From: a virus
DNA length: 64,000 nt
IMG/VR virus record: IMGVR_UViG_3300047297_000301
Span: 1-64,000 of that record
Direction: 5' to 3' (one strand)
The notes under the pieces are model-generated. The model saw only the letters and a list, made by a program, of their open reading frames with translations, was not told the origin of the DNA and ran no database searches. Made by a program: the position numbers and the translations under genes. Each line of letters opens with the position of its first letter. The first letter of the stretch is position 1. This document shows positions 26,691 to 36,352 of the stretch, one piece after another.

Positions 26691-29600
26691 ATGAGTCAAC
26701 TAATTGATCTAGGAAAATTACGCTTCCACTTTGCTGGTCAGTGGAGCAATGCCACTACATACGAATCTAATGATATCGTTAAGTACGGTGGTAATGTATA
26801 TGTATATACATTTGCGTTAAAAACAGCTGGCGTATTGCCAACAGACACAGCTTATTGGGCTTTAATGGTAGAGGGTTTTAACTTTACCGGCATATTTAGC
26901 ACAAGCGGCAACTACAAGATTGGCGATGGCGTTGCACACGGTGGTGTTGTATATGTAGCCGTCAAAGACTCTGTAAATATTACTCCTCCTAATGCTACAT
27001 ACTGGTCTAGATTCTTAGACGGTATTCAGTATGAAGGTACATACTCGCCTACAACTTCTTATCAGAAAAATGACGTTGTTAAGTACGGCGGATCTATTTT
27101 TGTTGCAAAACAAGATGGAACAAATAATTTACCTACAAATACAGTTTACTGGGATAAATTTGTAGAAGGTGTTAGCCCTAGTGGTATTTATAATGAAGCT
27201 ACTGCATACAAACCAAATGACTTGGTTGCATACGGTGCTAACATTTACCGTGCTAAAGTTGAAACTACTAATAATGCTCCAAGTAACACTGGTTTTTGGG
27301 AACTATATGTAGGCGGTATTAAGTTTAATGGTAACTTTAATGCTGTAACTGAATACTACGTAAATGATATTGTTGTTTATGGTAATAACATTTATCGTAG
27401 CAAATTAACACAATCTAACACACTGCCTACAGTTGCTGCAAATTGGGAATTGTTAACAGCAGGTAATAGTTACAAAGGTACCTATGTTAACGCTACTGGA
27501 TACTTCCAGGGCGATATTGTTAGTTATGGGGGTAATGTTTATATTGCACTTGGCGTAACAACTGGTAACTTACCTACTGATGCTACTAAGTGGCAAGTAT
27601 ATAGTTCGGGATTCTCTTATCAAGGCAACTGGTCTAGCGCAACTTCTTATAAAATTAATGAAGTTATTGGTTATGGTGGTTCACTGTATCGCGCAAAATC
27701 AGACAATCAAAACGTTAACCCTACAGTTACAGCTACTTGGGATAAAATTGTTGCTGGATTTAAAGTTAGCGGACCTTGGTCTACTACAACACAATACGCA
27801 ACAGATGAAGTTGTTACCTACGGTGGTAATACTTATATCTCTATTCTTCCACACGCTTCCACAGTATTTGCTACAGACTTAGCTGCTAATAAATGGCAAA
27901 AGTTTAACTCAGGTATTCGTTGGATGGGTCCTTGGAACAGTACCACACAGTACTACAAAGACGACGTTGTAAAAGCAGGCGCTAGTTCATTCATTGCAAA
28001 TGTAGATAGTTTAGGCGGTAGTAACCCAGCTGGCGGAACAAATACAGACTGGAGCAGTTTTGCTACTGGTGCTGAAGGATTCTTGTCTAAAGATGGCGAC
28101 GCAATGTTGGGTATGCTTACCTTGTTTGCAGCTCCTACAGATCCGTTACACGCAGCTACTAAAGCTTATGCAGACTTATTTTTAAGTCGTACTGCAGGCG
28201 GTACAGTTACTGGACCAATAGTTGCTAGTGGTGTTACTGCTACTTATACTGCACAAAATGGTGCTACTGTTAATATCAATGCTGGTAGTTTAAATCTTAC
28301 AAACGGTTCAACTATCACAACTGACGGAAGCTCAACATTAGGAAATACCCGCGTTTCGGGTACACTAGATGTTGATGGAGATCTTAACGTTGACGGCGGC
28401 GATTTAACTGTTTCGGGAACTACATTCAATTTAGCCAATACTACGGTTACTACAGTTAATTTGGCAGGTGCTGCTACTACAGTTAATGTTGGTGCCACAA
28501 CTGGTACAACTACTGTTAAGAACAACTTAACAATTGATGGTGATGTGCAGGTTAAAGGCGGTGATCTTACTACCAATCAAACAACTTTCAACTTATTAAA
28601 CAATACAGCTACTACCGTAAATATTGCTGGAGCTGCTACTACTGTTGAAATCGGTGCTGCAACTGGTACAACTAATATTAATAACAACGTAGTTATTGAT
28701 GGTGTATTAGATGTTATCTCTGGTTCTACAGTTACAAATACAACTGTTGATCCTACTGGTTTCGATAACCAACATCCTGATACTCGCGGTGTAGTAGAAT
28801 TTAGTGATAACGGTACACGAGTTTATTCAATCGACAAAAACGGTGACGTTACTGTTCGCGAAGATGGTAAGTTTGCTACTGGCACAGCATATCAAACAAA
28901 CGCAATAGCAAAAACTCTTGCCATTTATCCCGTAGTTGGACAAACAAAGTTTGTGTACTGGATTAGCGGCGTACGTTACGAGAAAACTACTTTAGTAACT
29001 AGTACAGCATCAAATATTAATGGTTATAACTATTTCTACTTTAGTGGTGCATCATTAACAAATGGTACTACACGTAACGACGAGATTTTGACTACAAAAG
29101 CAAATGTTGCTGCTGTTCGCGGAACTAGCCAAAACAATCGCTCAATATCAGTTGAAGATCAACGACACGGCATTTCAATTGATGGAGCTACATTAGCTTA
29201 TATCAAACGTGCTGAAGGTATTAAATTAGTAAGTGGTCATGGTGTTACACCAGGAACTGTTGGTACAGGTACTTATACTAATACTAAAGCGGGCGAATTA
29301 CGCGACGCAGATTTAACTATTACTAGTCCTGTAAAAACAGGTAATAAATTCTTAGTACGCGATGTTAATGACTGGAAACTGGCCGATAATAATGATAATT
29401 TATTAAGCTATAAATTAGGTGTTTTAAGTGCTGTAACAGTTACTGCTCAAGGTAGCGGATATTCAGGATTATCAACTTCATTAAGTGTTCAAGGTGATGG
29501 CGAAGGTGCCACAGTAACTCCAATTTTGGCAGGTGCTGCACTACAATCAATTACACTTAATAATGGTGGATATAACTACGCTAATAATTCTACTGTTACC

Positions 29601-32600
29601 CTTTTAGGCGACGGTACTGGTGCTACGGCAACTATTGTTGTACCACCAGGTAAGAACGTTGCAAGCGCAACTCTTGATACCCTTGGTTCACGTTATACTA
29701 GTGTTAGCGGAGCAGTTGTTGGTGGTGGTGGTACAGGAGCTACAGTTGCTGTAACTCTTAATTTGGGTACTCCAGTTGCTGCTGTACACATGGATAGTCT
29801 AGGAAGTGGTTACACAACTGCTAGTGCTACAATTAATGGTGATGGTACTGGTGCTACTGCAACAGTAACAATTGTTGCTGGAGCAATCACAGATATTAAC
29901 CTAGTAAATTCAGGTACTGGATACACTTACGCAACAGTAATAATTAACGGTAATGGTACTGGTGCGACTGCAACAGTACATACTCGTAAAAGTACAATTT
30001 TTGATTACCAAATTACCAATGTGGGTAGCGATTATACAAGCAATCCTATAGTAACTATTACTGGTGATGGCCACGAAGCTACAGCAACTGCTATAATAAC
30101 TGCTGGTGGTGTAACTGATATTTTAATTACTAATCAAGGTCACGGATATACTTATGCTACTATGACCATTACTGGTGGTGGTGGCACAGGAGCAACAGCC
30201 AATGCAATTCTTAGTGGTTATCCGCTAGGCACTATAACTGTTACAAATCCTGGTAAGAATTATACTAGTCAACCAACGATAGAATTAACTGGTAATCAAT
30301 ACGCTATTGCAGGTTCTGCTTCTGTAACACTAGCTCAAGGTAATACTATTGAAAGTATTACTTTAAATAACACTGGTACAAATTATACGTACGCAACAGT
30401 ACAAGTTAATAGTTCTACAGCAGGCACGGGAGCTAACTTTACAGTTGCTGCCACACCAAGCGGTATTTTAGGTGTTACAGTTACTAATGGTGGGCGTCAC
30501 TATAGTTATGCAAATATTGTTGCAACTGATACTGGTGGGGCTTCTGGATTTACGGCAACTACAACATTGACTCCTGTTCCACAGTATAACAATTATGTTA
30601 ATGTTGGTACAGGATATGACACAAACAATATTCCGGCCGGAAAATTTACTAATACTTACTTTATGGCAGTATCCAGTACTGACCGGGTTGTTAAGATTCC
30701 TAGTTCGTATTTATTTGATACAATACGCGAAGCTTTTCAGTACGCTGAAAAAGAAGTAAAAGAACTACAAACATACGGAATACCTTATACTAATTATAAA
30801 TTTTTAGGTGTGTCAGTTATTAATAGTTCAGGCGAATTGCAAACTATACCTGATACAAATACTGGAAGTGTGCTATACTATGATTTATTAAATAATAGTA
30901 TTAATTCAGCTCCTTTAAATCCTAACGGCGCTAAAGTTGGCAGGTCGTTAACAACAGATGCAACCGGAAATGCTTTAGCATGGTTAGGTGCTACAGAATC
31001 TGCAAAAGTTTATTATGTTGCACCACACGGCCGTGACGCAGTAACTAGTGGTAGTAATATAGCTACTCCGTTTGCAACTATTAAATATGCTTGCCAACGT
31101 GCAGAAGAAGGTTCTACAATTTTTGTTAAAACTGGTACTTATAATGAAAAGTTACCAATTGTTGTTCCACCACATGTAGCTATTGTTGGTGATAATCAGC
31201 GTACAGTAAATATTCAGCCAACTACTGGTTTGAGTGACGATGGCGTTACACCAAATAATCAATCATCAATGTTTTTAATGAGCAACGGCTCAATTATAAA
31301 CAAAGTGACTATGAAAGGTATGACTGGTTGGGTGCCTGGTAGTATTCCTAGTGATATTACTACTTCTACAATTAAAGGTGTAGTAGTTAGGTTGAATCCT
31401 GCTTCTCCTGTGCTTACTAAATCTCCTTATGTTTTGGAATGTTCATTTATTGGTTCAGGTGCTATTGGTGCTTTAATTGATGGTACAGTTCATAACACTG
31501 GTGCTAAAACCATGATTTTCCATGGCTATACTATTATTAATGATAATGGTGTTGGCTACTGGGTTAAAGATGAAGGTAAGTCAGAGATTGTAAGTTGCTT
31601 TACTTATTATAATTATTTTGGTTACATAGCAACCGGTGGCGGATTTATTCGTGCGCTGAATGGCAACAATAGTTATGGTACTTGGGGTGCAACATCGCAA
31701 GGATTTGGAGCATCTGAAACAGCAATAACTGGATCATTGATAGGTAGACAACTTAATTTTGTTTATACTGGTGGTACAATTAATGTAGGCGACACGTGTA
31801 CAAGTAGTGGTGGTGGTACTGGTATTGTTACTAATGTACAGTACAGTGCTAATAAAATATATTTAAAGAATACTACTGGTAACTTTACTTTTGGTAATAG
31901 TTTAACCTTTCCTAATGGAGGTACTGGCACTATCAGTGCAGGTGCATTAGAGGATCAAAAAGGTTTTGTATTAGTATTAAATAATTTAACAGCTGCACCT
32001 ATACCAGGACAAAGTATTCAGCTAGCTGGTGATACGTATGCTTATGTTATACAGAGTACAACAGGAACATACGTAAATAGTGCTAGCGAAGTAGCTGTAA
32101 TTTTAGCACAAGAAAAACCAAGCGGTAGTGCTAGTGGTACCGTAGCTACTTTACGCAGCAAGTACTCGCAAATTCGTTTAACTGGTCACGACTTCTTGTC
32201 AATTGGTACAGGTGGTATTACTACTACAAATTATCCAGGTACGCCAATACAAGCGGCTGCTCAAGGTAATGAAACAAATGAAGTTTTTCCAGGACGTGTC
32301 TATTACGTAAGTACAGACCAAGACGGTAACTTCCGTGTTGGTGAATATTTCCGTATTGATCAAGCAACTGGACGTGCTACTTTAAATGCTAACGCATTTG
32401 ACTTAAGTGGTTTGACTAGTTTGAAGTTGGGTTCGATTGGCGCACAGCTGGGCGAAACTATTAATGAGTTCTCCAGCGATATTACTTTAAGTGGTAACTC
32501 AAATACTGCTGTTCCAACAGAGTATGCAGTTAAAAATTATGTTGATAATAATAATGAAATATACTTATCTAACACAATTAGTTTTGATAAATCATTACCG

Positions 32601-32720
32601 CCTAACAAGTTAGCGTTTAGTATGGGTTCACTTACATTAAGTGGTACGACTACGTATACGATACAAGATGGTGCTTACCATACGATTATGAATCCTACTG
32701 GATTTGCACTTTCAAAATAA
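26691..32720 (+). CDS. Giant tail fibre: nine carbohydrate-binding-like modules, ten Gly repeats, beta-helix
   Basis: 2009 residues. Residues 8-460 hold nine copies of a roughly 48-residue module (W/Y-x-TTxY-xxNDVVxYGGxxYxA-x-PTxxxxWxxxxxG), the pattern of chitin-binding type 3 / CBM5-12 domains. Next comes a shaft with two similar TTVNxAGAATTVxxGAxTGTT units (about 580-670). Residues 910-1300 hold ten copies of a 37-40-residue unit (ITVxNxGxxYTxxxxxITGxGTGATATA). From about 1435 a pectate-lyase-like beta-helix begins with KVYYVAPHGRDAVTSGSN and FATIKYACQRA. The C-terminal part is beta-rich with no recognisable chaperone. Together these suggest a long adhesive appendage for surface polysaccharide. 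Confidence 0.8.
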   Translation: MSQLIDLGKLRFHFAGQWSNATTYESNDIVKYGGNVYVYTFALKTAGVLPTDTAYWALMVEGFNFTGIFSTSGNYKIGDGVAHGGVVYVAVKDSVNITPPNATYWSRFLDGIQYEGTYSPTTSYQKNDVVKYGGSIFVAKQDGTNNLPTNTVYWDKFVEGVSPSGIYNEATAYKPNDLVAYGANIYRAKVETTNNAPSNTGFWELYVGGIKFNGNFNAVTEYYVNDIVVYGNNIYRSKLTQSNTLPTVAANWELLTAGNSYKGTYVNATGYFQGDIVSYGGNVYIALGVTTGNLPTDATKWQVYSSGFSYQGNWSSATSYKINEVIGYGGSLYRAKSDNQNVNPTVTATWDKIVAGFKVSGPWSTTTQYATDEVVTYGGNTYISILPHASTVFATDLAANKWQKFNSGIRWMGPWNSTTQYYKDDVVKAGASSFIANVDSLGGSNPAGGTNTDWSSFATGAEGFLSKDGDAMLGMLTLFAAPTDPLHAATKAYADLFLSRTAGGTVTGPIVASGVTATYTAQNGATVNINAGSLNLTNGSTITTDGSSTLGNTRVSGTLDVDGDLNVDGGDLTVSGTTFNLANTTVTTVNLAGAATTVNVGATTGTTTVKNNLTIDGDVQVKGGDLTTNQTTFNLLNNTATTVNIAGAATTVEIGAATGTTNINNNVVIDGVLDVISGSTVTNTTVDPTGFDNQHPDTRGVVEFSDNGTRVYSIDKNGDVTVREDGKFATGTAYQTNAIAKTLAIYPVVGQTKFVYWISGVRYEKTTLVTSTASNINGYNYFYFSGASLTNGTTRNDEILTTKANVAAVRGTSQNNRSISVEDQRHGISIDGATLAYIKRAEGIKLVSGHGVTPGTVGTGTYTNTKAGELRDADLTITSPVKTGNKFLVRDVNDWKLADNNDNLLSYKLGVLSAVTVTAQGSGYSGLSTSLSVQGDGEGATVTPILAGAALQSITLNNGGYNYANNSTVTLLGDGTGATATIVVPPGKNVASATLDTLGSRYTSVSGAVVGGGGTGATVAVTLNLGTPVAAVHMDSLGSGYTTASATINGDGTGATATVTIVAGAITDINLVNSGTGYTYATVIINGNGTGATATVHTRKSTIFDYQITNVGSDYTSNPIVTITGDGHEATATAIITAGGVTDILITNQGHGYTYATMTITGGGGTGATANAILSGYPLGTITVTNPGKNYTSQPTIELTGNQYAIAGSASVTLAQGNTIESITLNNTGTNYTYATVQVNSSTAGTGANFTVAATPSGILGVTVTNGGRHYSYANIVATDTGGASGFTATTTLTPVPQYNNYVNVGTGYDTNNIPAGKFTNTYFMAVSSTDRVVKIPSSYLFDTIREAFQYAEKEVKELQTYGIPYTNYKFLGVSVINSSGELQTIPDTNTGSVLYYDLLNNSINSAPLNPNGAKVGRSLTTDATGNALAWLGATESAKVYYVAPHGRDAVTSGSNIATPFATIKYACQRAEEGSTIFVKTGTYNEKLPIVVPPHVAIVGDNQRTVNIQPTTGLSDDGVTPNNQSSMFLMSNGSIINKVTMKGMTGWVPGSIPSDITTSTIKGVVVRLNPASPVLTKSPYVLECSFIGSGAIGALIDGTVHNTGAKTMIFHGYTIINDNGVGYWVKDEGKSEIVSCFTYYNYFGYIATGGGFIRALNGNNSYGTWGATSQGFGASETAITGSLIGRQLNFVYTGGTINVGDTCTSSGGGTGIVTNVQYSANKIYLKNTTGNFTFGNSLTFPNGGTGTISAGALEDQKGFVLVLNNLTAAPIPGQSIQLAGDTYAYVIQSTTGTYVNSASEVAVILAQEKPSGSASGTVATLRSKYSQIRLTGHDFLSIGTGGITTTNYPGTPIQAAAQGNETNEVFPGRVYYVSTDQDGNFRVGEYFRIDQATGRATLNANAFDLSGLTSLKLGSIGAQLGETINEFSSDITLSGNSNTAVPTEYAVKNYVDNNNEIYLSNTISFDKSLPPNKLAFSMGSLTLSGTTTYTIQDGAYHTIMNPTGFALSK
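26712..28070 (+). repeat. Nine tandem CBM5/12-like modules
   Basis: Nine units of 48-52 codons, each with an aromatic near the start, ND(I/V)V or similar, YGG, a (Y/F)xA strand and a closing W. The eighth and ninth units have short insertions. Confidence 0.82.
29419..30585 (+). repeat. Ten tandem Gly/Thr-rich beta units
   Basis: Ten units of about 37-40 codons with consensus xITVTNxGxxYT...VxITGxGTGATATAxI. The units vary, so this is an old expansion. A single similar motif occurs in the gene at 25692. Confidence 0.8.
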
Positions 32721-32732
32721 GGATAATATTAA

Positions 32733-33704
32733 ATGTCAAAACTTGTAGTAGATACAATTCAAAGACCAGGGGGAGCGGCAGTGTCGTTCCCCGTTGCTGA
32801 CGGCACAGCAGGTCAATTTTTAAAAACAGATGCCGCAGGTAACCTAACATTCAGTAATAGTTACAGTTTTCCAAGCGTACCTTTACCAATAATTGCCCAA
32901 GAAGCTAAAGGTATAGTTGGTTCTGTATCCAGTTATACTGATCGTGCTAATACTTATAGTTCGCCCTCATGGTCCTCATCGGGGCCTAGTGGCAGTACTT
33001 ATACAAATTATACTGCTCATGATGACCCTAGTTTAATACAATTTATTAATATGGCATTAGGTGACGGAGTACCCCAAGGTACTACCGAGTGGTTTATAGG
33101 TGATGACGATCGTGGTAGCGGTTCTAGAACTTTAATGTTTGCTAATGGTGACCGTTTAGGGTATAAACGAGATAGATTACAGTGGTCAAATAGTACAGGT
33201 AACGCGGGACATACTTTTAGAATTATGCCTATTCGTAATAATTCAGCATCAGCTATAAGCGTTCCTTTTTATGCAAGAATGAGTGACTATTATTCTTCTG
33301 GATATGAAGGCTGTTGCATGTTTGTATTAACGCCAAATACTAGTACATATAGTACTGTGACTACAGTATCTTCTACTCGACTTGCTTATTCGCAAAGTAG
33401 TGGTGATACAAACGGCCCTCAAGCTTTTAGTGGTACTCATAGTATTCCTGCTAATACTACAGTATTAGTATGTTTAGCAAGTACTAATTCATATCAAACT
33501 ACTTATAGATTTAAAGATACAAATTATTTTTATTATTTAAATACTAGCTATACTTTTGCTGATGCAAATATTGTGTGTGATATGCGGATGTTAAGCTCAT
33601 TATACACAAGTAACTTTAACCTGCCTAATTCAGGAACCTGTAATGGCACCGGTATTTTAGCACCTCTTTGGACTAAAACTGCCACTAATTTTGGAGATAG
33701 ATAA
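32733..33704 (+). CDS. Tail fibre paralogue 1
   Basis: 323 residues, first of three related genes (with 34112 and 35393). The N-terminal 50 residues (KLVVDTIQRPGG, then GTAGQFLKTDAAGNLTFS) are a fibre attachment module. The body shares with its paralogues SYTDRANTYSS, QFINMALGDG, LGYKRDRLQW, HTFRIMPIRN and TTYRFKDTNYFYYL, and it ends in FGDR. It is probably a receptor-binding tip. The codons for Gly-Asp-Arg-stop include GGAG, which serves as Shine-Dalgarno for the next gene. Confidence 0.6.
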   Translation: MSKLVVDTIQRPGGAAVSFPVADGTAGQFLKTDAAGNLTFSNSYSFPSVPLPIIAQEAKGIVGSVSSYTDRANTYSSPSWSSSGPSGSTYTNYTAHDDPSLIQFINMALGDGVPQGTTEWFIGDDDRGSGSRTLMFANGDRLGYKRDRLQWSNSTGNAGHTFRIMPIRNNSASAISVPFYARMSDYYSSGYEGCCMFVLTPNTSTYSTVTTVSSTRLAYSQSSGDTNGPQAFSGTHSIPANTTVLVCLASTNSYQTTYRFKDTNYFYYLNTSYTFADANIVCDMRMLSSLYTSNFNLPNSGTCNGTGILAPLWTKTATNFGDR

Positions 33705-33705
33705 A

Positions 33706-34098
33706 ATGTTTGTAAAATTCAATGAACAAAATATGGCAAAAGAAGTTTTGGGACTATTGCCACCTGGAGAAAATCCAGCAGACTGGACAGTTTGCAGCGA
33801 TGAACTAATGTCTGCTCGTCGTATTATTAAAGATGGTGCTACTGTACGTGCTGCAACAGATGCTGAATGTGATGCTGAATTAGCTACACTTCGCGTTGCG
33901 GCTGCTGCAAATAAAATGCGTTGGGAACGTGACCAAGCCTTAGCACTTTCGGATAGTTTAGTACTACCAGATCGTTTTGCCAAATTTACTGCTGCTCAAC
34001 AAGCTAGTATTACTACTTATAGAGAAGCTTTGCGTAATCTTCCAAATCAAACAGGGTTTCCACTTGAGGTTACAATTCCTGCTGCACCAGTACTATAA
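33706..34098 (+). CDS. Tail fibre assembly chaperone-like protein
   Basis: 130 residues. The C-terminal half (RWERDQALALSDSLVLPD, then TYREALRNLPNQTGFP) matches the Phage_tail_APC / fibre-assembly pattern 'RDxLLxxSD...YRxALRxLPxQ..FP'. Such proteins help fold or attach fibres and usually follow a fibre gene, as here. The ATG at 33706 is preferred over an in-frame TTG at 33691 because GGAG at 33693-33696 lies 9 bases before it. A second copy of the family is at 37694. Confidence 0.6.
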   Translation: MFVKFNEQNMAKEVLGLLPPGENPADWTVCSDELMSARRIIKDGATVRAATDAECDAELATLRVAAAANKMRWERDQALALSDSLVLPDRFAKFTAAQQASITTYREALRNLPNQTGFPLEVTIPAAPVL

Positions 34099-34111
34099 TA
34101 GGAGTTAAAAC

Positions 34112-35392
34112 ATGTCAAAGATTATAGTAGACCAAATACAAAAACTAACAGTGCCTAGTAGTCCTAGTGTGCTTGCGGTTACTAATTCGGGTTCAGGCTC
34201 TTATACTATTAATACAGCAACTAACCCAACACTAACCTTAGTTAGAGGTTCTACTTATACCTTTAACGTGAATGCCGTTGGACACCCTTTTCATATACAA
34301 ACAGTAAACAGTGCTTACAGCTCTGGAGACGTGTATACTAGCGGGGTAACAAATCCAGGAGCATCTTCAGGTACTATAACTTTTACAGTACCTAACGGTG
34401 CCCCGAATACTTTATATTATGTTTGCCAATTTCACTCAGCAATGCGTGGAACAATTAACATAATTGATAATACTGCGGCAGCTTTTAATATTCCTGCAAC
34501 AGATGGAACTATTGGTCAGTATATGACAACTGATGGTAGTCGGAATCTGGGTTGGTCTACTATGGATTATACAGGCCCCCAATCTCTAACAGCAATACCT
34601 ATGCAAGAAGGTAAAGGTATTATAGGCAGTATTGTTACTCATAGCGATCGTCAAAATACATATTCTAGTGAAGAGTGGACAACTGGTCCTTGGACTACTT
34701 TTTATAACTATGCTATTAGCTCAGATAACCATGCTATTCAATTCTGGAATATGGTTTTAGGGGATGGTTTTGCTAATAGGACTGATACTACTACCCAACG
34801 TATGATGGGTAGTGATTCAGAACATCAATTTGCAAGAACATTACAGTTTGCCGCAGGTAGACGCCTTGGTTATGCCAGGGATTTCTTTCACTATGATAAT
34901 GCTACTGGCTATGCTGGTCATAGCTGGAGAGTTATGCCAGTACGTAATACTACCGCATCACCAATTACAATTACTATTAGTGGACGAGCTAGTGATTATA
35001 CTGAAAACGGGCATGAGGGTGCTTGTATAGCAGTTTTTGAACCTAATACTACTAAGTATAGTACAGTAACAGCCGTTACAGGGACTCAGGTTGCGTACAG
35101 TACTACCAGTAGTCAAAGTTTAAATCTAACTGGCAGTTATACTATACCAGCAGGTAAAACTGTGTTAGTATGCTTAACTAGTACTGATCATTATATGACT
35201 ACATATAGATTCCGTGACACAAATTTCTTTTATAACCTAGAAACAATCTTTCCTACAGGCGTTATTTGTGATTTACGTATGTTGCATAATTTACATAGTA
35301 GTAGATTTGTAGATTTAGCTTATACAGGTAGTTTTACACCACAAATTTCAGCTATTTGGAAACAATGTGCAGTTAACTATGGAGACAGATAA
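34112..35392 (+). CDS. Tail fibre paralogue 2 with cupredoxin-like domain
   Basis: 426 residues. The first 10 and last 270 residues parallel the paralogues at 32733 and 35393 (SHSDRQNTYSS, then QFWNMVLGDG, HSWRVMPVRN, TTYRFRDTNFFYNL and a YGDR end). Residues 15-118 are an extra beta-sandwich with YTFNVNAVGHPFHI and YYVCQFHSAMRG. His58 (or His61), Cys105, His108 and Met111 reproduce the type-1 copper ligand set with the Cys-x2-His-x2-Met spacing of amicyanin. Copper binding is inferred, not shown. I recall similar HPF...YYxCxxHSxM segments in marine phage virion proteins. Good Shine-Dalgarno (AGGAG) upstream. Confidence 0.65.
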   Translation: MSKIIVDQIQKLTVPSSPSVLAVTNSGSGSYTINTATNPTLTLVRGSTYTFNVNAVGHPFHIQTVNSAYSSGDVYTSGVTNPGASSGTITFTVPNGAPNTLYYVCQFHSAMRGTINIIDNTAAAFNIPATDGTIGQYMTTDGSRNLGWSTMDYTGPQSLTAIPMQEGKGIIGSIVTHSDRQNTYSSEEWTTGPWTTFYNYAISSDNHAIQFWNMVLGDGFANRTDTTTQRMMGSDSEHQFARTLQFAAGRRLGYARDFFHYDNATGYAGHSWRVMPVRNTTASPITITISGRASDYTENGHEGACIAVFEPNTTKYSTVTAVTGTQVAYSTTSSQSLNLTGSYTIPAGKTVLVCLTSTDHYMTTYRFRDTNFFYNLETIFPTGVICDLRMLHNLHSSRFVDLAYTGSFTPQISAIWKQCAVNYGDR

Positions 35393-36352
35393 ATGTCAAG
35401 AATTTTTGCTGATCAAATACAAAAACCTAGTGGAACTGCATTTAGTTTACCAATAGGTAACGGAGCCCTCAATCAATTTATTCAAACTGATGGGCAAGGA
35501 AACTTGTCTTTTGAAAATCCTGTAATTTATCAACCAGGAGAAACTTACTTAGTTGCTCCTGAAAGTGCTTATAACGTCGGTACAGTATCTTCGCATACTG
35601 ACCGTCAAAATATTTATTCAACAGGTGAATGGGGCTCAAGTAGTTCTTGGACTACTTATACAAATTATTCAGTACACACTGATAATACTGCTATTCAATT
35701 TTGGAATATGTTAATGGGCGACGGGTATAGTAACGCTAGTGCTACCACTGAGCGTATGCAAGGAGCTGACTCAGAAAATGAGTTACCCCGTAGATTACAA
35801 TTTGCAAGCGGTAATCGTGTAGGGTATATGCGCGACGTATTTCACTATGATAATAGTCAAGGCGAACCAGGACATACTCTTAGATGTCTGCCCATTCGTA
35901 ATACTAATTCAGGTAGTGTTTCGGTAAGTGTAAGTGGTGTTGTATCTAATTATTGGAGTAGTGGCCAAGAGGGTGCTCAAATAGCTTACTTTACTCCTAA
36001 TGCTGGTAAATATAGTACAGTTACTGCTGTAACTGGAACAAGTGTGGCTAACTTAACTAGTAATAATATTAGAGCAAAAGAACTAACAGGATCAGTAACT
36101 ATTCCTGGAAATACAACCGTACTAGTTACCTTAACTAGTACTGACTGGTATGAAACTACGTATCGATTTAAAGACTGCAACTATTTTTATAAGTTACACG
36201 AAACTTTTACGGGAACTAATGGAGTAATTTGTGATATGCGTATGTTATCACATTTAGCTCGCGGAAGACCTTATTTACCATATACAGGAAGTTTAGCTAC
36301 TGCTTTAGCTCCATTATGGACAACTTGCGCAACGCAGTATGGAGATAGATAA
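35393..36352 (+). CDS. Tail fibre paralogue 3
   Basis: 319 residues. Closest in build to paralogue 2 without the cupredoxin insert: attachment lead (RIFADQIQKPSGTAFSLPIG), then SHTDRQNIYSTGEWG, QFWNMLMGDG, GADSENELPRRLQFASG, HTLRCLPIRN and a C-terminal QYGDR. Its start depends on GGAG inside the last codons of the preceding gene, and its own last codons supply GGAG (36341-36344) for the gene after it. Likely an alternative or co-assembled receptor-binding protein. Confidence 0.6.
   Translation: MSRIFADQIQKPSGTAFSLPIGNGALNQFIQTDGQGNLSFENPVIYQPGETYLVAPESAYNVGTVSSHTDRQNIYSTGEWGSSSSWTTYTNYSVHTDNTAIQFWNMLMGDGYSNASATTERMQGADSENELPRRLQFASGNRVGYMRDVFHYDNSQGEPGHTLRCLPIRNTNSGSVSVSVSGVVSNYWSSGQEGAQIAYFTPNAGKYSTVTAVTGTSVANLTSNNIRAKELTGSVTIPGNTTVLVTLTSTDWYETTYRFKDCNYFYKLHETFTGTNGVICDMRMLSHLARGRPYLPYTGSLATALAPLWTTCATQYGDR

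Noticed and set aside
29419-30585. Possible CRISPR-like or minisatellite array
   Set aside because: The periodicity is at protein level (37-40 codons, diverged) within one open frame, not identical DNA repeats with unique spacers.
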